Below, one piece after another: positions 8,843-18,764 of a stretch of 64,000 nt of DNA (positions within the stretch are counted from its first letter, which is position 1; every line of letters starts with the position of its first letter). Both the position numbers and the translations under genes were made by a program. Location: positions 3,571,001 to 3,635,000 of the forward strand of contig NZ_CP123622.1 in assembly GCF_029873255.1 (NCBI RefSeq), given 5' to 3'. Source of the stretch: Pigmentibacter sp. JX0631. Its GTDB lineage: Bacteria > Bdellovibrionota_B > Oligoflexia > Silvanigrellales > Silvanigrellaceae. Under the pieces are notes generated by a model. That model was given only the letters and a program-made list of their open reading frames with translations. It searched no databases and had not been told where the DNA came from.

Positions 8843-10663
8843 ATGAGTAAAACAACAAACGCAGAACCAGAACTCATCAGAAATTTTTGTATCATTGCCC
8901 ACATAGATCACGGTAAATCAACTTTAGCGGATCGTTTACTAGAAATGACAGGTGCCGTAGCCGACAGAGAAAAACAAGCTCAAATATTGGATAGCATGGA
9001 TCTCGAACGGGAACGTGGGATTACAATAAAAGCTCAAACGGCTACAGTCGATTATACAGCTAAAGATGGAAAAACTTATACTTTAAATTTGATAGATACC
9101 CCTGGCCACGTTGATTTTACCTATGAAGTCAGTCGTAGTTTAACCGCTTGCGAAGGAGCATTGCTCGTTGTTGACGCTACACAAGGCGTTGAAGCTCAAA
9201 CCGTTGCCAATGTTTACTTAGCTGCGGATAATAATGTGGACATTATTCCCGTTATAAATAAAGCAGATTTACCGAGCGCTGATTATGAGCGTGTTTGTTT
9301 TCAAATTGAAGAAGAACTCGCCATAGACACTTCTAACGCTATTAAATGTAGCGCAAAAACAGGAATGGGAGTTCCTGACATTTTAGAGGCTATTATTCAT
9401 TATATTCCAGCACCTTCAGATAACAGAGAAAAAGATCTCAGAGCCCTTATTTTTGATAGTTGGTTTGATGCATATCAAGGAGTTATAGTTCTTGTTCGTA
9501 TCTTTGATGGAACAGTCAAAATCGGCGATCAAATTAAAATGATGCATTCTGGGAAAGTTTTTGAAGTCCAAAAAGTCGGTATTATGTGCGTAAAAGCTTA
9601 TCCACGAGATAGTTTAAGTGCCGGTGAAGTGGGTTATATTATTGCAAATGTCAAAGATGTAAAAGATTCTAGAGTTGGTGATACAATATGCATGGCTTCT
9701 TCTCAGGTAGAACCATTGCCGGGATTTAAAAAGGCAAAACAAATGGTTTTTGCTGGAATCTTCCCAGTAGAGACAAATCAATTTGAATCACTTAAAGACG
9801 CTTTAGCAAAATTAACTTTAAATGATAGTTCTCTAAGTTATGAACCCGAAACTTCAGTTGCGTTAGGATTTGGTTTTCGCTGTGGTTTTCTTGGACTTCT
9901 CCATATGGAGATCATTCAAGAACGCCTTGAACGTGAATATAATATGAACGTTATTTTTACCGCTCCTACTTGTGTTTACATTGTTGAAACGACGAAGGGC
10001 GAAGAACTGAGAGTAGACAATCCGGCAAATTTACCTTCGGCAACAACTATTGCTAAATTTTCTGAGCCCGTTGTGAAAGCAACTTTCCATATGCCGCAAG
10101 AACACTTGGGTGGGGTAATGGCCTTACTTGCAGAACGGCGGGGAGTTCAAACCAAAATGGAATACCTTTCTCAAAGTCGGGTCATGTTGCAATACGAACT
10201 TCCATTAAATGAAATGGTGTTTGATTTTTTTGACCGCATTAAAAGTATTTCACGCGGTTATGCAAGCATGGATTACGAGTTCTTAGATTACAAAGAAAGC
10301 GATTTGGTTCGACTTGACATATTAGTAAACGGAGAGCCTCTTGATGCTCTTTCCTGTATCGTCCACAGAAGTAATTCCTACGAGCGTGGTCGACTTTTAG
10401 TTAAAAAATTAAGAGAAGTTATTCCAAGACAACAATATGAAGTCCCTCTGCAGGCAGCAATTGGGTCAAAAGTAATCGCACGTGAAACACTAAGCGCCTT
10501 ACGTAAAGATGTTACTGCTAAATGTTATGGTGGAGATATCTCTCGGAAAAGAAAACTACTCGATAAACAAAAAGAGGGCAAAAAACGTATGAAGCAAGTT
10601 GGAAGTGTAGAAATTCCACAAGAAGCATTTATGGCGATACTAAACCTTTCCGATGTAGAATAA
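8843..10663 (+). CDS. lepA: Elongation factor 4 (LepA), back-translocating ribosomal GTPase
   Basis: A 606-residue translational GTPase of the usual length. The G motifs are complete: [14 protein letters not shown] (G1), DTPGHVDF (G3), NKADLPSAD (G4) and CSAKTG (G5). Domain II, the EF-G-like domains III and V, and the LepA-specific C-terminal domain are present ([46 protein letters not shown]). The start is ATG with AAGG about nine bases upstream. The stop codon overlaps the start of the MFS gene by one base, so the two are co-translated. Confidence 0.97.
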   Translation: MSKTTNAEPELIRNFCIIAHIDHGKSTLADRLLEMTGAVADREKQAQILDSMDLERERGITIKAQTATVDYTAKDGKTYTLNLIDTPGHVDFTYEVSRSLTACEGALLVVDATQGVEAQTVANVYLAADNNVDIIPVINKADLPSADYERVCFQIEEELAIDTSNAIKCSAKTGMGVPDILEAIIHYIPAPSDNREKDLRALIFDSWFDAYQGVIVLVRIFDGTVKIGDQIKMMHSGKVFEVQKVGIMCVKAYPRDSLSAGEVGYIIANVKDVKDSRVGDTICMASSQVEPLPGFKKAKQMVFAGIFPVETNQFESLKDALAKLTLNDSSLSYEPETSVALGFGFRCGFLGLLHMEIIQERLEREYNMNVIFTAPTCVYIVETTKGEELRVDNPANLPSATTIAKFSEPVVKATFHMPQEHLGGVMALLAERRGVQTKMEYLSQSRVMLQYELPLNEMVFDFFDRIKSISRGYASMDYEFLDYKESDLVRLDILVNGEPLDALSCIVHRSNSYERGRLLVKKLREVIPRQQYEVPLQAAIGSKVIARETLSALRKDVTAKCYGGDISRKRKLLDKQKEGKKRMKQVGSVEIPQEAFMAILNLSDVE

Positions 10664-11856
10664 TGAAAAAATCGAATCTCTTATTTTTAATATTTTTAGT
10701 CTCATTTGAATTTTCTGTTTATTTATCAAATGATATGATTCTTCCTGCTCTTGTCGACGTCGTAACAGACTTTCAAGAGCCTGAAGAACTCATTCCATTA
10801 TCCCTTTCTATCTTTCTTCTTGGATCCCTGTCTATTCAACTCATCGTTGGCCCAATATCGGATCGCTATGGACGAAGAAAAACTCTTTTTGCTGGAGGTT
10901 TCATTGTTTTAGTAGGTAACTTATTAGGTATTGTTGCCGCTAACATGGATTTATTTTTTGTTGCCAGAATTCTTCAAGGCATGGGTCCCTGCTTTATAGG
11001 AGTAGCTGGATATGCATGCGTGCACGAACTTTTTGAAGAAAAAGAAGCTATTCATGTTATATCTTGGATGGCTTCTATCGCACTTTTTGCTCCAATGATT
11101 GGACCTTTATTGGGTAGTTTTGTGTTACTTTTTGCAAGTTGGCGTTATATTTTTTTAACAACATTTTTGCTAGCATTTATTACTTTAATTGGCCTATGGT
11201 TTTTTATGCCTGAAACTTTACCAAAAAATAAAGTCGTTCCAATTAAATTAAAAACAACTTTAACAAACTATTTAGAACTATTAAGAAATCAAAAATATAT
11301 ATTTGGTACGTTAAGTTTTAGCTTTTCTTTTGGTTCAGTTATCGTCTGGATTGCTAGTTCCCCAATGGTTCTGATTAATTTATTTAATCTAAATAAAAGT
11401 CAATTTAGCATTGTACAAATCCCTATTTTTATGGCATTTGTTTTAGGAACTTTTGCACTCCGTTATATTAGCAAATTAAAATCTTCTGCACAATGTTTAA
11501 AAATTGGTTTTGTCATTACAACTATTTTTATAATAGTTTTATGCTTTACCACATTTTTTTTCCCAAAAAATTTATATCTTTTAATTTCAGTATTTGCTTG
11601 TTTTAATTTTGGTTACGGTTTATTTTCAGCTCCATTTACGAGAATTATATTAGACTCAACCAATTTATCTAAAGGAATATCATCTGCGTTATTATATTTT
11701 TTCTTCTTTGTAGTAGGAACTATTTTTTCTGGAATTTTTCCTAACTTTTATAATCATACGATATTTTCCTTTGTATTATATATCTCAATTATTTACCTTA
11801 TTTCTTTGTTATTTTATTTTATTATGCTTAAAGATAAGAAAATTTTAAAAAATTAA
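10663..11856 (+). CDS. MFS transporter, Bcr/CflA-like drug efflux family
   Basis: A 397-residue inner-membrane protein with about twelve hydrophobic segments. The MFS motif A is in the first cytoplasmic loop (GPISDRYGRRKTLFAGG), and the Bcr/CflA-type opening SNDMILPALVDVVTDF is near the N-terminus. TM4-5 carries RILQGMGPCFIGVAGYACVHELF, typical of the drug:H+ antiporter-1 group. It is coupled to lepA by a one-base stop/start overlap. Substrate unknown; drug or metabolite export is inferred from the family. A weak AT-rich hairpin follows. Confidence 0.8.
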   Translation: MKKSNLLFLIFLVSFEFSVYLSNDMILPALVDVVTDFQEPEELIPLSLSIFLLGSLSIQLIVGPISDRYGRRKTLFAGGFIVLVGNLLGIVAANMDLFFVARILQGMGPCFIGVAGYACVHELFEEKEAIHVISWMASIALFAPMIGPLLGSFVLLFASWRYIFLTTFLLAFITLIGLWFFMPETLPKNKVVPIKLKTTLTNYLELLRNQKYIFGTLSFSFSFGSVIVWIASSPMVLINLFNLNKSQFSIVQIPIFMAFVLGTFALRYISKLKSSAQCLKIGFVITTIFIIVLCFTTFFFPKNLYLLISVFACFNFGYGLFSAPFTRIILDSTNLSKGISSALLYFFFFVVGTIFSGIFPNFYNHTIFSFVLYISIIYLISLLFYFIMLKDKKILKN

Positions 11857-11863
11857 GAATTAT

Positions 11864-11892
11864 AAGTTAATTTTCCTTAACTATTTTATTTT
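11864..11892 (+). terminator. Possible weak terminator after the lepA-MFS operon
   Basis: AGTTAA (11865-11870) and TTAACT (11877-11882) form a six-base stem with a six-base loop, followed by ATTTTATTTTC. The stem is AT-only apart from one G-C pair, so efficiency is doubtful. The rest of the gap up to 12116 is AT-rich. It also holds an 11-base tandem repeat (CTCTTTCAGAA twice, around 11931-11955). Confidence 0.35.
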
Positions 11893-12116
11893 CTTAAAAA
11901 AAAACATTCTTTTAGCCTTTCTATAAATGCTCTTTCAGAATTTCTCTTTCAGAAAATAATACCTTCAGCTATAATCATCTTATATTGACGACAAAGGTAT
12001 AAAATTTTGACGTTAATTTACTTTATCTATTTTTTCTTAAAATAAAAAATAACGATATGGTGGAAATTCATCACCACACTTTTTTAGAAGAAATCTAGGA
12101 AATTAAGAGGTCCTTC

Positions 12117-13097
12117 ATGTCTGCAAAGTTTTGCCAAGAAATAATCCGCAATTTATCAGAGTATTCTTTAAAAGATGAGTTTAAACATGAAAGACAGATA
12201 GCAAAAGAGTTGTTTTCTATTTCAACAGGTAAAGTCAATGATGATGATCCCTTTTTTGAACAACGAATGCACTCATTTCAAGAGTTTTTTATTTTTGAAT
12301 ATCGTTTATCTGAGGGTTTTTCAGGTTCTACAGTATTTGAAACGTTTCTTTATAATGGCCAAGCCTGTTATTCTTTAAATGAAATTGCTAAATATGAGCA
12401 ATTTAGAAATTTTCGCCATTCTTTGTTTCAAGTAGAATTTCACAAAGATGACTCTTTAGTTGTAAGGGATTTAATCTCAGATCGATTAGATATTGTTTAT
12501 CCTTTACCTGAATACTCATTTGCTGGCTTTGATTTGAAACAAATTTTTGATGGCAGATTAATTAGGTTTGATGGAAAGAATTATTTTACAAAAACTTTTA
12601 TTCTGCATTCAAAATTAGTTAAACATATTATTGAAAAAGCCGTTATAGAGTTTTTGAAAGGTAATATATATTGCCAAGCACAAAAAACCATAGACTGGAG
12701 AGAAGAGTTGCGAAGAAGGAACGATCTTCTTTCTTCTGTAACAAACCAAAAATTAGAAATACAAAATGCTGGAAAGAAGAAGTCGATAGATTTATTGAAT
12801 ATAACAAAAAAATTAGCTGAAATGCCAAGAACAATAAGTTCTAAAAATTTAATTATGTCTTTAGGAATGAAACAAGAAGCTTCAGCATTTGTCCCTGAAA
12901 CTCCCTTTTATGATGCTCTTCCTTTACTGCATGGGCTTGCTTATTGTGAAATTAGAAGTTTTCGATATAAGCATATCGATCCTATTAAAATATATGAAAT
13001 GGGAACAGATAGAAACTTAGATATTCCAGGTATTCCCAAAGTAACAAAAAATATTAATGAAAATGAGCTACCAAATTATGGAGCTAAACCAGCTTAA
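12117..13097 (+). CDS. Conserved-looking soluble protein of unknown function
   Basis: A 326-residue protein with no signal peptide or membrane segment; I do not recognise the family. The ATG has AAGAGG six bases upstream. The first 180 residues are rich in Phe/Tyr and acidic residues (DDDPFFEQRMHSFQEFFIFEYRL ...). Residues about 190-235 are charged and helical (QKTIDWREELRRRNDLLSSV ...). The C-terminal third carries SKNLIMSLGMKQEASAF and a Pro/Asn-rich tail. It is monocistronic, convergent with the metallophosphoesterase. Codon usage looks like its neighbours, so there is no sign of recent transfer. Confidence 0.6.
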   Translation: MSAKFCQEIIRNLSEYSLKDEFKHERQIAKELFSISTGKVNDDDPFFEQRMHSFQEFFIFEYRLSEGFSGSTVFETFLYNGQACYSLNEIAKYEQFRNFRHSLFQVEFHKDDSLVVRDLISDRLDIVYPLPEYSFAGFDLKQIFDGRLIRFDGKNYFTKTFILHSKLVKHIIEKAVIEFLKGNIYCQAQKTIDWREELRRRNDLLSSVTNQKLEIQNAGKKKSIDLLNITKKLAEMPRTISSKNLIMSLGMKQEASAFVPETPFYDALPLLHGLAYCEIRSFRYKHIDPIKIYEMGTDRNLDIPGIPKVTKNINENELPNYGAKPA

Positions 13098-13131
13098 AAA
13101 AATTTTTCTACTAAGTTCTTTTAATTATAAG

Positions 13132-14313
13132 TTACACTTGTTTTATTTTCAGAAAAGTAATTTCTGAATCCGAGCCTAAGCGAGCAGGTGGTCCCCAATA
13201 TCCTGTACCTCTACTTACATAGACATACATATTATGAAAAGATGTTAATCCTGGATTAAAGTATTGGATGAAATGAATGAGCCAAGTCATTGGCCATATT
13301 TGTCCTCCATGAGTATGTCCTGAAATTTGCAAATCAAAATAATTTAATTTTACTGCTTCAAAAGCAGTATTTGGTTGATGTGCTAATAATATTTTTAAAT
13401 GAGGAAACTGTGGAGCATTAGCTCTGCTTTTTTCTATATCCATTTTATGCGCTTCTATAAATTTTTCAGCAGAAAGATCGTTTACTCCAGATATTATTAC
13501 TTTAGATTTACCAATATTTAATAATTGATGAGAATTCCCTAAATAATGTATCCCTAAAGATTGAATATATTTCACCCAACCTTCAGCATCCCAATAGTAT
13601 TCATGATTTCCTGTAACATAATAAATTCCGTATTTAGATTTTATATTACTTAAAGGCTTTACCCAGTCCTGTATTTGATCAACAAAACCATCTATTAAAT
13701 CACCTGTAATTACAACAATGTCTGCATCTAAAAGATTTACTTTTTCTACCACTGCTTCAACATAATCTTTACCAATTGTTTGTCCAATATGGAGATCTGT
13801 GAGTTGTACAATTGAAAAATCTTTTAATTCATCATGCAAATTTTTGATTGGTACAATAACTTCTTTAATCTTTGGAGTTCTTCTAGCATTTACAAATGCA
13901 ATGCCTGTAAAACAAGCAGCAATGCCGAAAGAAATAAAATGCAAAATTCTTCTTCTTTCTTTATTTAAATTTTCAGTTTTCTTTGCTTTATTTTTCTTTA
14001 ATATTTTATAAATAAAATGTATTAATATGGAGATAATATCCGCAACAAAAAAACAACTTAACAAGAAAAACATAAAGCCAAGCAGGAAGAAACTCACCCA
14101 ATAAATATATTCAAATTGAGAGGGAAGACTTCCTTGCCCACGAAAATATCGCGAACCCCAAAAACCTGCATTCGCTAAAATCATAAAAACTGCGATTGAT
14201 AGATAAATATATGATTTTTTTTTGAGACCAAAAATGATATGAAAACTCCGGCACAGATAAAAATAAGAAAAAATTAAAAAAAGTATTACAATGAGAATTC
14301 GAAAAAAATCCAT
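13132..14313 (-). CDS. Membrane-anchored metallophosphoesterase (YkuE/YaeI-like)
   Basis: A 393-residue protein. Several N-terminal hydrophobic segments (about residues 1-165) precede a calcineurin-like phosphoesterase domain. The metal-binding motifs are in the expected order: LTDLHIG (D-x-H), ITGDLIDG (GD), TGNHEYYWD (GNHE), LLAHQPN (H) and SGHTHGGQIWP (GH-x-H). Relatives hydrolyse envelope lipids such as UDP-diacylglucosamine-like compounds or other phosphoesters; the substrate here is not established. The ATG is preceded by GGAGAT. The PotD-like gene lies 17 bases upstream, so they may form an operon. Confidence 0.85.
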   Translation of the reverse strand: MDFFRILIVILFLIFSYFYLCRSFHIIFGLKKKSYIYLSIAVFMILANAGFWGSRYFRGQGSLPSQFEYIYWVSFFLLGFMFFLLSCFFVADIISILIHFIYKILKKNKAKKTENLNKERRRILHFISFGIAACFTGIAFVNARRTPKIKEVIVPIKNLHDELKDFSIVQLTDLHIGQTIGKDYVEAVVEKVNLLDADIVVITGDLIDGFVDQIQDWVKPLSNIKSKYGIYYVTGNHEYYWDAEGWVKYIQSLGIHYLGNSHQLLNIGKSKVIISGVNDLSAEKFIEAHKMDIEKSRANAPQFPHLKILLAHQPNTAFEAVKLNYFDLQISGHTHGGQIWPMTWLIHFIQYFNPGLTSFHNMYVYVSRGTGYWGPPARLGSDSEITFLKIKQV

Positions 14314-14330
14314 TTTATCTCCAATCTCAA

Positions 14331-15329
14331 TTATTTTTTGTATAAGTCATTCAAAATATTTTCTATTCTTCTTGGAATAGGATTTTCATCATCATAAGCG
14401 ACCCAATTTTTTGTAGCTGAACCCTCATAATTTATCACATTATAGCTAATGTAATTATCATTAACAATCAAGTGATCTCTTTTAGAATTTAAAAATTTAA
14501 TAAAATTCTGCGCTAAGGTTTCTTGCACAGTATCTGAAACCACAGCAATTCCAATTCGATCAAAATAAGTTACTTTATTTGGAACAACGAATTTTAAATC
14601 AGGCACAACTTTTTTTAATCGCAAGTAATCAGATCTAAAAACAACTGCAGCTTCAATTTTATTTCCCAAAAAAGCTAACTCTAATGGATAATCAATATTT
14701 ACGCTTTGCAATTTTAAATTTTGTAACCATTTCACTGTTGGTTCAGGAATAAACCATGAAGAAGATGTAATTTCTTTTCCTGTTGCTAATAAAGCAACGA
14801 GAAGTTGATGTTTAGGAAAATTAGAGACAAAAACTCTTTGCCGCCAAAACGGAAATTCTTCTGGACTAATCAACCAGTTCCATGATGGTAAAGCTTGTTT
14901 AGAAATAAAATTTCTTTTATTAAAAACAATACCCATTGGGTCGGCCATTAAAGTTACATAAGATCTACCATCCAGGTTTAAACGTGAACGCACTTGTAAT
15001 GGATACTTTGTTACTTGATTTAGAGTAAAATTGACATCATCGTTTAGAGATCGAAGTTGTCTTTGCAAATACAATCTTTGAAGAATCCTTTCATCAGCAA
15101 GAAGAGCATCGTAATTTCTTAAACCGGCTCTTAATCGCGATTCATATTCATAACGACTTCCAACAAATTCTATTCTTACATTACAGCGATATTCATCTTC
15201 AAATTGTGAGATAATTTTAGGCAGTAAAACACCTTGAGGTGCAAGTAAATTTAAAACTGGCTTAAAAGTTGCACCAAATATTGAATATTGCAGCCAGATA
15301 GACAAAAATAAAGTAGAAATACGAAACAA
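14331..15329 (-). CDS. Extracellular solute-binding protein, PotD/polyamine-type
   Basis: I choose the TTG at 15329 (332 residues) because AAAGGAG lies seven bases upstream and the next residues form a signal peptide (LFRISTLFLSIWLQYSIFGA). The longer frame adds 23 residues without a good SD. The mature part resembles family-1/PotD binding proteins. It has VLNLLAPQGVLLPKIISQFEDEY at the start, a YDALLADERIL strand, DPMGIVFNKR and a C-terminal Q-x-F-I-K-F-L-N helix. No transporter partners are adjacent. The ligand is unknown; polyamine is only a family guess. It is divergent from the S1-domain gene. Confidence 0.65.
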   Translation of the reverse strand: MFRISTLFLSIWLQYSIFGATFKPVLNLLAPQGVLLPKIISQFEDEYRCNVRIEFVGSRYEYESRLRAGLRNYDALLADERILQRLYLQRQLRSLNDDVNFTLNQVTKYPLQVRSRLNLDGRSYVTLMADPMGIVFNKRNFISKQALPSWNWLISPEEFPFWRQRVFVSNFPKHQLLVALLATGKEITSSSWFIPEPTVKWLQNLKLQSVNIDYPLELAFLGNKIEAAVVFRSDYLRLKKVVPDLKFVVPNKVTYFDRIGIAVVSDTVQETLAQNFIKFLNSKRDHLIVNDNYISYNVINYEGSATKNWVAYDDENPIPRRIENILNDLYKK

Positions 15330-15432
15330 GGGATCTCTCCTTTTAACAATTGATCTTATAAGCACATTATGGCACAAAACTTCTTTAATGCTTAGCACCT
15401 TTGTTTAAGCAATCAATAAGGACACTTTGGCA

Positions 15433-16734
15433 ATGGCAAAATTTAGATATATTGATAAAGAAGAAAACTCCCGTGATCCGTTTGCTTCAGATGTAGAAGA
15501 AATGAATGAATTTGAACAATTATTACAAACCGACAAGCACACTCCAACATCCAGACGGTACCGTATGGGCGAAACTGTTGAAGGTACTGTTGTCTCTGTA
15601 AATAGCGATTTTGTCTTTATTGACCTTGGCGGGAAAAGTGCAGCAACGATACCAACGGAGGAATTCACAAGTTTATCATTAACTCCTCCAAAGGCCGGAG
15701 AAAGTATTTCCGCATTTGTAAAATCAGATAATGGATCTGAAATTATTTTAACTAAGACTGTACGCAGAAAAGAAATGGATGATTCTATTTTACGCAATGC
15801 ATTTTCAGCGAAAATCCCTGTTGAGGCAAAAGTTGAAAAAACCATCAAAGGCGGTTTTGAAGCCACTGTTGGCGGAAAGCGTTGTTTCGTTCCTTTAGGA
15901 CAAATGGATCTTGCACATTTTACTGATCCTGAAATTTTTGTAGGAAATATATATAAGTTTCATATTACTGAAATGAAAGGAAGGAATATTGTTCTTTCCA
16001 GAAAATCAATATTAAAAGAAGAATTTGATTCTAAGATTTCAGAAATATTAAATAAATTAGAAGTAGGACAGAACCATATTGCAACTGTTACAAAATTAGT
16101 CGATTTTGGAGCCTTTGCTTCCATTGAAGGTGTAGAAGCACTTATTCCATTGAGTGAAATGGCTTGGAAAAGACTAAAAAAACCTGGTGAAGTTGTTAGA
16201 ATTGGCGAACAGGTTAATGTAAAAATTTTAAAAATTGAACGTTCACCTAAATTAAGAATTGCATTAACAATGAAAGAAGCCGGGGAAGACCCTTGGATTT
16301 CAAACGCTACAAGACTACATCCTGGTTCAATTCTAGAAGGGACTGTAGTTCGTATGATAGATAATGGCGCTTTTATCAATGTTGCCGAAGGGGTTGATGG
16401 GCTTGTACCAATTAATCAAATTACTTGGGAAAAACGTATAAATCATCCAAAAGATATTCTAAAAGTAGGACAAGCCGTTAAAGTTCATGTTTTAGCTAGC
16501 GACCTATCTGCACACCGTCTAAGCTTATCTATTAAAGGCCCAATGCCAGAAGAAATGCTAAACAAAATTAAGCATAAAAAACATGATAACTCTCAAATTA
16601 GTGATGAAGATAGAGCTCTAATGAAGCAGTGGGAAGAATATAAAGCTAATGATGCTAAAGTGTTAACCCAAGCAAATAGAGAAGACACCAGTATCTTTGC
16701 CTCAGCCTTTAAAAAAGCGCAAAAGAAGAAATAA
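15433..16734 (+). CDS. Four-S1-domain RNA-binding protein (S1 paralogue)
   Basis: A 433-residue protein built of an acidic N-terminus and four S1/OB repeats (about residues 48-110, 125-190, 205-277 and 292-365). A Lys-rich tail follows. Repeats 3 and 4 are the most canonical (VDFGAFASIEGVEALIPLSEMAW and IDNGAFINVAEGVDGLVPINQITW); repeats 1 and 2 are divergent, as in ribosomal protein S1. It is too short to be the main S1, and rpsA follows directly. A role in mRNA binding, translation or RNA turnover is inferred. AAGGA (15418-15422) is ten bases from the chosen ATG and four from an in-frame TTG at 15427, so the start is uncertain by two codons. Confidence 0.85.
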   Translation: MAKFRYIDKEENSRDPFASDVEEMNEFEQLLQTDKHTPTSRRYRMGETVEGTVVSVNSDFVFIDLGGKSAATIPTEEFTSLSLTPPKAGESISAFVKSDNGSEIILTKTVRRKEMDDSILRNAFSAKIPVEAKVEKTIKGGFEATVGGKRCFVPLGQMDLAHFTDPEIFVGNIYKFHITEMKGRNIVLSRKSILKEEFDSKISEILNKLEVGQNHIATVTKLVDFGAFASIEGVEALIPLSEMAWKRLKKPGEVVRIGEQVNVKILKIERSPKLRIALTMKEAGEDPWISNATRLHPGSILEGTVVRMIDNGAFINVAEGVDGLVPINQITWEKRINHPKDILKVGQAVKVHVLASDLSAHRLSLSIKGPMPEEMLNKIKHKKHDNSQISDEDRALMKQWEEYKANDAKVLTQANREDTSIFASAFKKAQKKK

Positions 16735-16762
16735 TTAGAACTATACATTAAAAAACAAATAT

Positions 16763-16815
16763 GCTACGTTCAAGCCGAATTTAGTGCAAAACTGCACAAA
16801 CCAGCTTAACGTAGC
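16763..16815 (+). promoter_or_regulatory. Two-tier RNA hairpin in the rpsA leader
   Basis: The outer arms GCTACGTTCAAGC (16763-16775) and GCTTAACGTAGC (16804-16815) pair over 12 bases with one bulged C. Inside, GTGCA (16784-16788) and TGCAC (16793-16797) form a second perfect stem with loop AAAC. The structure ends about 76 bases before the rpsA ATG and is followed by TATTTTATT. It could be a leader structure for S1 autoregulation or a terminator of the upstream S1-like gene. The pairing is visible in the sequence; the role is inferred. Confidence 0.5.
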
Positions 16816-16891
16816 TATTTTATTAGCATTTTCCCATAAAACAACCTACCTGATTCTGTTTTATGGCACATTAGAAAGGTATCCCGCACAT

Positions 16892-18655
16892 ATGGCAAGT
16901 CTCCACTCCGATGTTTCCAAGAAAAAAGTAAATTATAACGCTCTTGAATGGCTTGATGAAGACGTAGACTTCTTATCACAAGAAGAATCACAAGACGGTT
17001 TTGCAGCTTTATTTAAAGCGCAAGAAGAATCTCAAAGCGTAATCAAAGAAGGCCAAGTTGTAAAAGGGCGCGTAATCGAAATCAAAGATGACAGCGTCGT
17101 TGTTGATATTGGACATAAATCTGCGGGCGAAATTCCAAAAAGCGAATTTACTGCTGAAAATGGTACTTTCTCATTAAAAGTAAACGATATCATTGATGTT
17201 TTTGTTGACGTTTTTGAAGATGATGAAGGCGAATTAGTACTTTCTAAAGATAAAGCAGACATGCTCAAAGCTTGGGATCGTATTTCTGAAGCATTTGAAA
17301 AAGACGAACTTGTTGAAGGTAAAATCGTTGGTCGGGTTAAAGGCGGTCTTTCTGTTGATATCGGTGTAAAAGCATTTTTACCTGGTTCACAAGTTGATTT
17401 ACGCCCAGTCCGCAATTTGGAAAAACTTCTTGGTCAAGTTTTACAATTCAAAATTATCAAATTTAATAAAAAACGTGGCAACATCGTTCTTTCTCGCCGT
17501 GTATTGTTAGAACAAGATCGCGAGCGTATGCGCAGTGAAACACTAAAAGGTCTTCAAGTTGGTTCATCCATGATCGGTATTGTTAAAAATATCACTGATT
17601 ACGGTGCCTTTATTGATCTAGGCGGAATTGATGGACTTCTTCATATCACAGATATGTCATGGGGCCGTTTAAATAGTCCTTCCGAAGTTCTAAATGTTGG
17701 TGACGAAATCAATGTTAAAGTTTTAAGTTTCGATCCTTCTAGCAACCGTGTTTCCTTAGGATTAAAACAATTACAAAACGATCCTTGGATTTCCGTAGCT
17801 GAAAAATATGCTTCAGCTCAAAGACTACGTGGTAAAGTTGTTAGTTTAACTGACTACGGCGCTTTTGTTGAACTTGAGCCAGGAGTTGAAGGTTTAATTC
17901 ACGTTACAGAAATGACTTGGAATCGCCGCATTAAACACCCAAGCAAAATCGTTAACATTGGTGACGAAGTTGATGTTGTTGTTCTAGCTGTTGATCTTGA
18001 AAACCACCGCATTTCTTTAGGAATGAAACAAACAGAACCAAATCCTTGGGAAATTGTGACTCAAAAATATCAAGTTAACGATGTAATCCGTGGAAAAATC
18101 CGCAACATCACTGATTTTGGTATCTTTGTAGGAATTGAAGAAGGTGTTGACGGGTTGATTCACGTTTCTGACATCAGTTACACTGAGCGCATCAAACACC
18201 CTCAAGATCTTTACAAAAAAGGTGATGAAGTAGAAGCAAAAGTACTACAAATAGACGTAGAAAATATGCGTTTCTCACTTGGCATCAAACAATTAGGCGA
18301 AGATCCTTATGAAGTAGCTGCGAAGAAAATGCTTCCAGGCACAAAAGCAAAAGGAAAAGTAACTCGCTTAGCTGAGTTTGGAGCTTTTGTTGATATTGCA
18401 CCAGGAGTAGAAGGATTAATTCACACTAGTGAATTAGAAAATCCAAACGTTGCTGTTGACGCTGAAGTTGAATTCGTTATTTTAAGTGCTGATTTTGCTG
18501 AACGTCGTTTTGAGCTTTCACAAAAAGCTGCAACTCGCGGCCTTGATGATTCTCACAATAAGACAATTCAATCAGCTCTAAGTGGTGATGCATCTTCACA
18601 AAACAGTTTTGCAGAAGCATTTGCACGTGCGAAAGCAACTAAAGACAATAATTAA
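16892..18655 (+). CDS. rpsA: 30S ribosomal protein S1
   Basis: From the ATG at 16892 the product has 587 residues and six S1 domains. The first two are divergent (GRVIEIKDDSVVVDIGHKSAGEIP and GRVKGGLSVDIGVKAFLPGSQVDLRP). The other four are canonical (ITDYGAFIDL, LTDYGAFVEL, ITDFGIFVGI, LAEFGAFVDI). This matches proteobacterial S1, which brings mRNA to the 30S subunit. The open frame runs 36 codons further upstream through the leader hairpin, but that segment looks non-coding. The nearest AAGG is 12 bases from the ATG, an unusually weak site, as is also known for E. coli rpsA. A strong terminator follows. Confidence 0.95.
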   Translation: MASLHSDVSKKKVNYNALEWLDEDVDFLSQEESQDGFAALFKAQEESQSVIKEGQVVKGRVIEIKDDSVVVDIGHKSAGEIPKSEFTAENGTFSLKVNDIIDVFVDVFEDDEGELVLSKDKADMLKAWDRISEAFEKDELVEGKIVGRVKGGLSVDIGVKAFLPGSQVDLRPVRNLEKLLGQVLQFKIIKFNKKRGNIVLSRRVLLEQDRERMRSETLKGLQVGSSMIGIVKNITDYGAFIDLGGIDGLLHITDMSWGRLNSPSEVLNVGDEINVKVLSFDPSSNRVSLGLKQLQNDPWISVAEKYASAQRLRGKVVSLTDYGAFVELEPGVEGLIHVTEMTWNRRIKHPSKIVNIGDEVDVVVLAVDLENHRISLGMKQTEPNPWEIVTQKYQVNDVIRGKIRNITDFGIFVGIEEGVDGLIHVSDISYTERIKHPQDLYKKGDEVEAKVLQIDVENMRFSLGIKQLGEDPYEVAAKKMLPGTKAKGKVTRLAEFGAFVDIAPGVEGLIHTSELENPNVAVDAEVEFVILSADFAERRFELSQKAATRGLDDSHNKTIQSALSGDASSQNSFAEAFARAKATKDNN

Positions 18656-18693
18656 GATAAACTCTGTCTTAAGATTGATCTTAAATTGATAGG

Positions 18694-18738
18694 CTCTTGA
18701 ACTATGTGGTATCTTAACCCAGTTCAAGAGTTTTTTTT
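18694..18738 (+). terminator. Rho-independent terminator after rpsA
   Basis: CTCTTGAACT (18694-18703) pairs perfectly with AGTTCAAGAG (18721-18730) across a 17-base loop. A run of eight T follows (18731-18738). It separates rpsA from sppA. Confidence 0.9.
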
Positions 18739-18764
18739 GTTAAAAAATCCAATGAAAGGACAAT

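Noticed and set aside
16784-16891. 36-codon N-terminal extension of ribosomal protein S1
   Set aside because: It overlaps the leader hairpin, has no SD and does not resemble S1 N-termini. The ATG at 16892 gives the expected start of the family.
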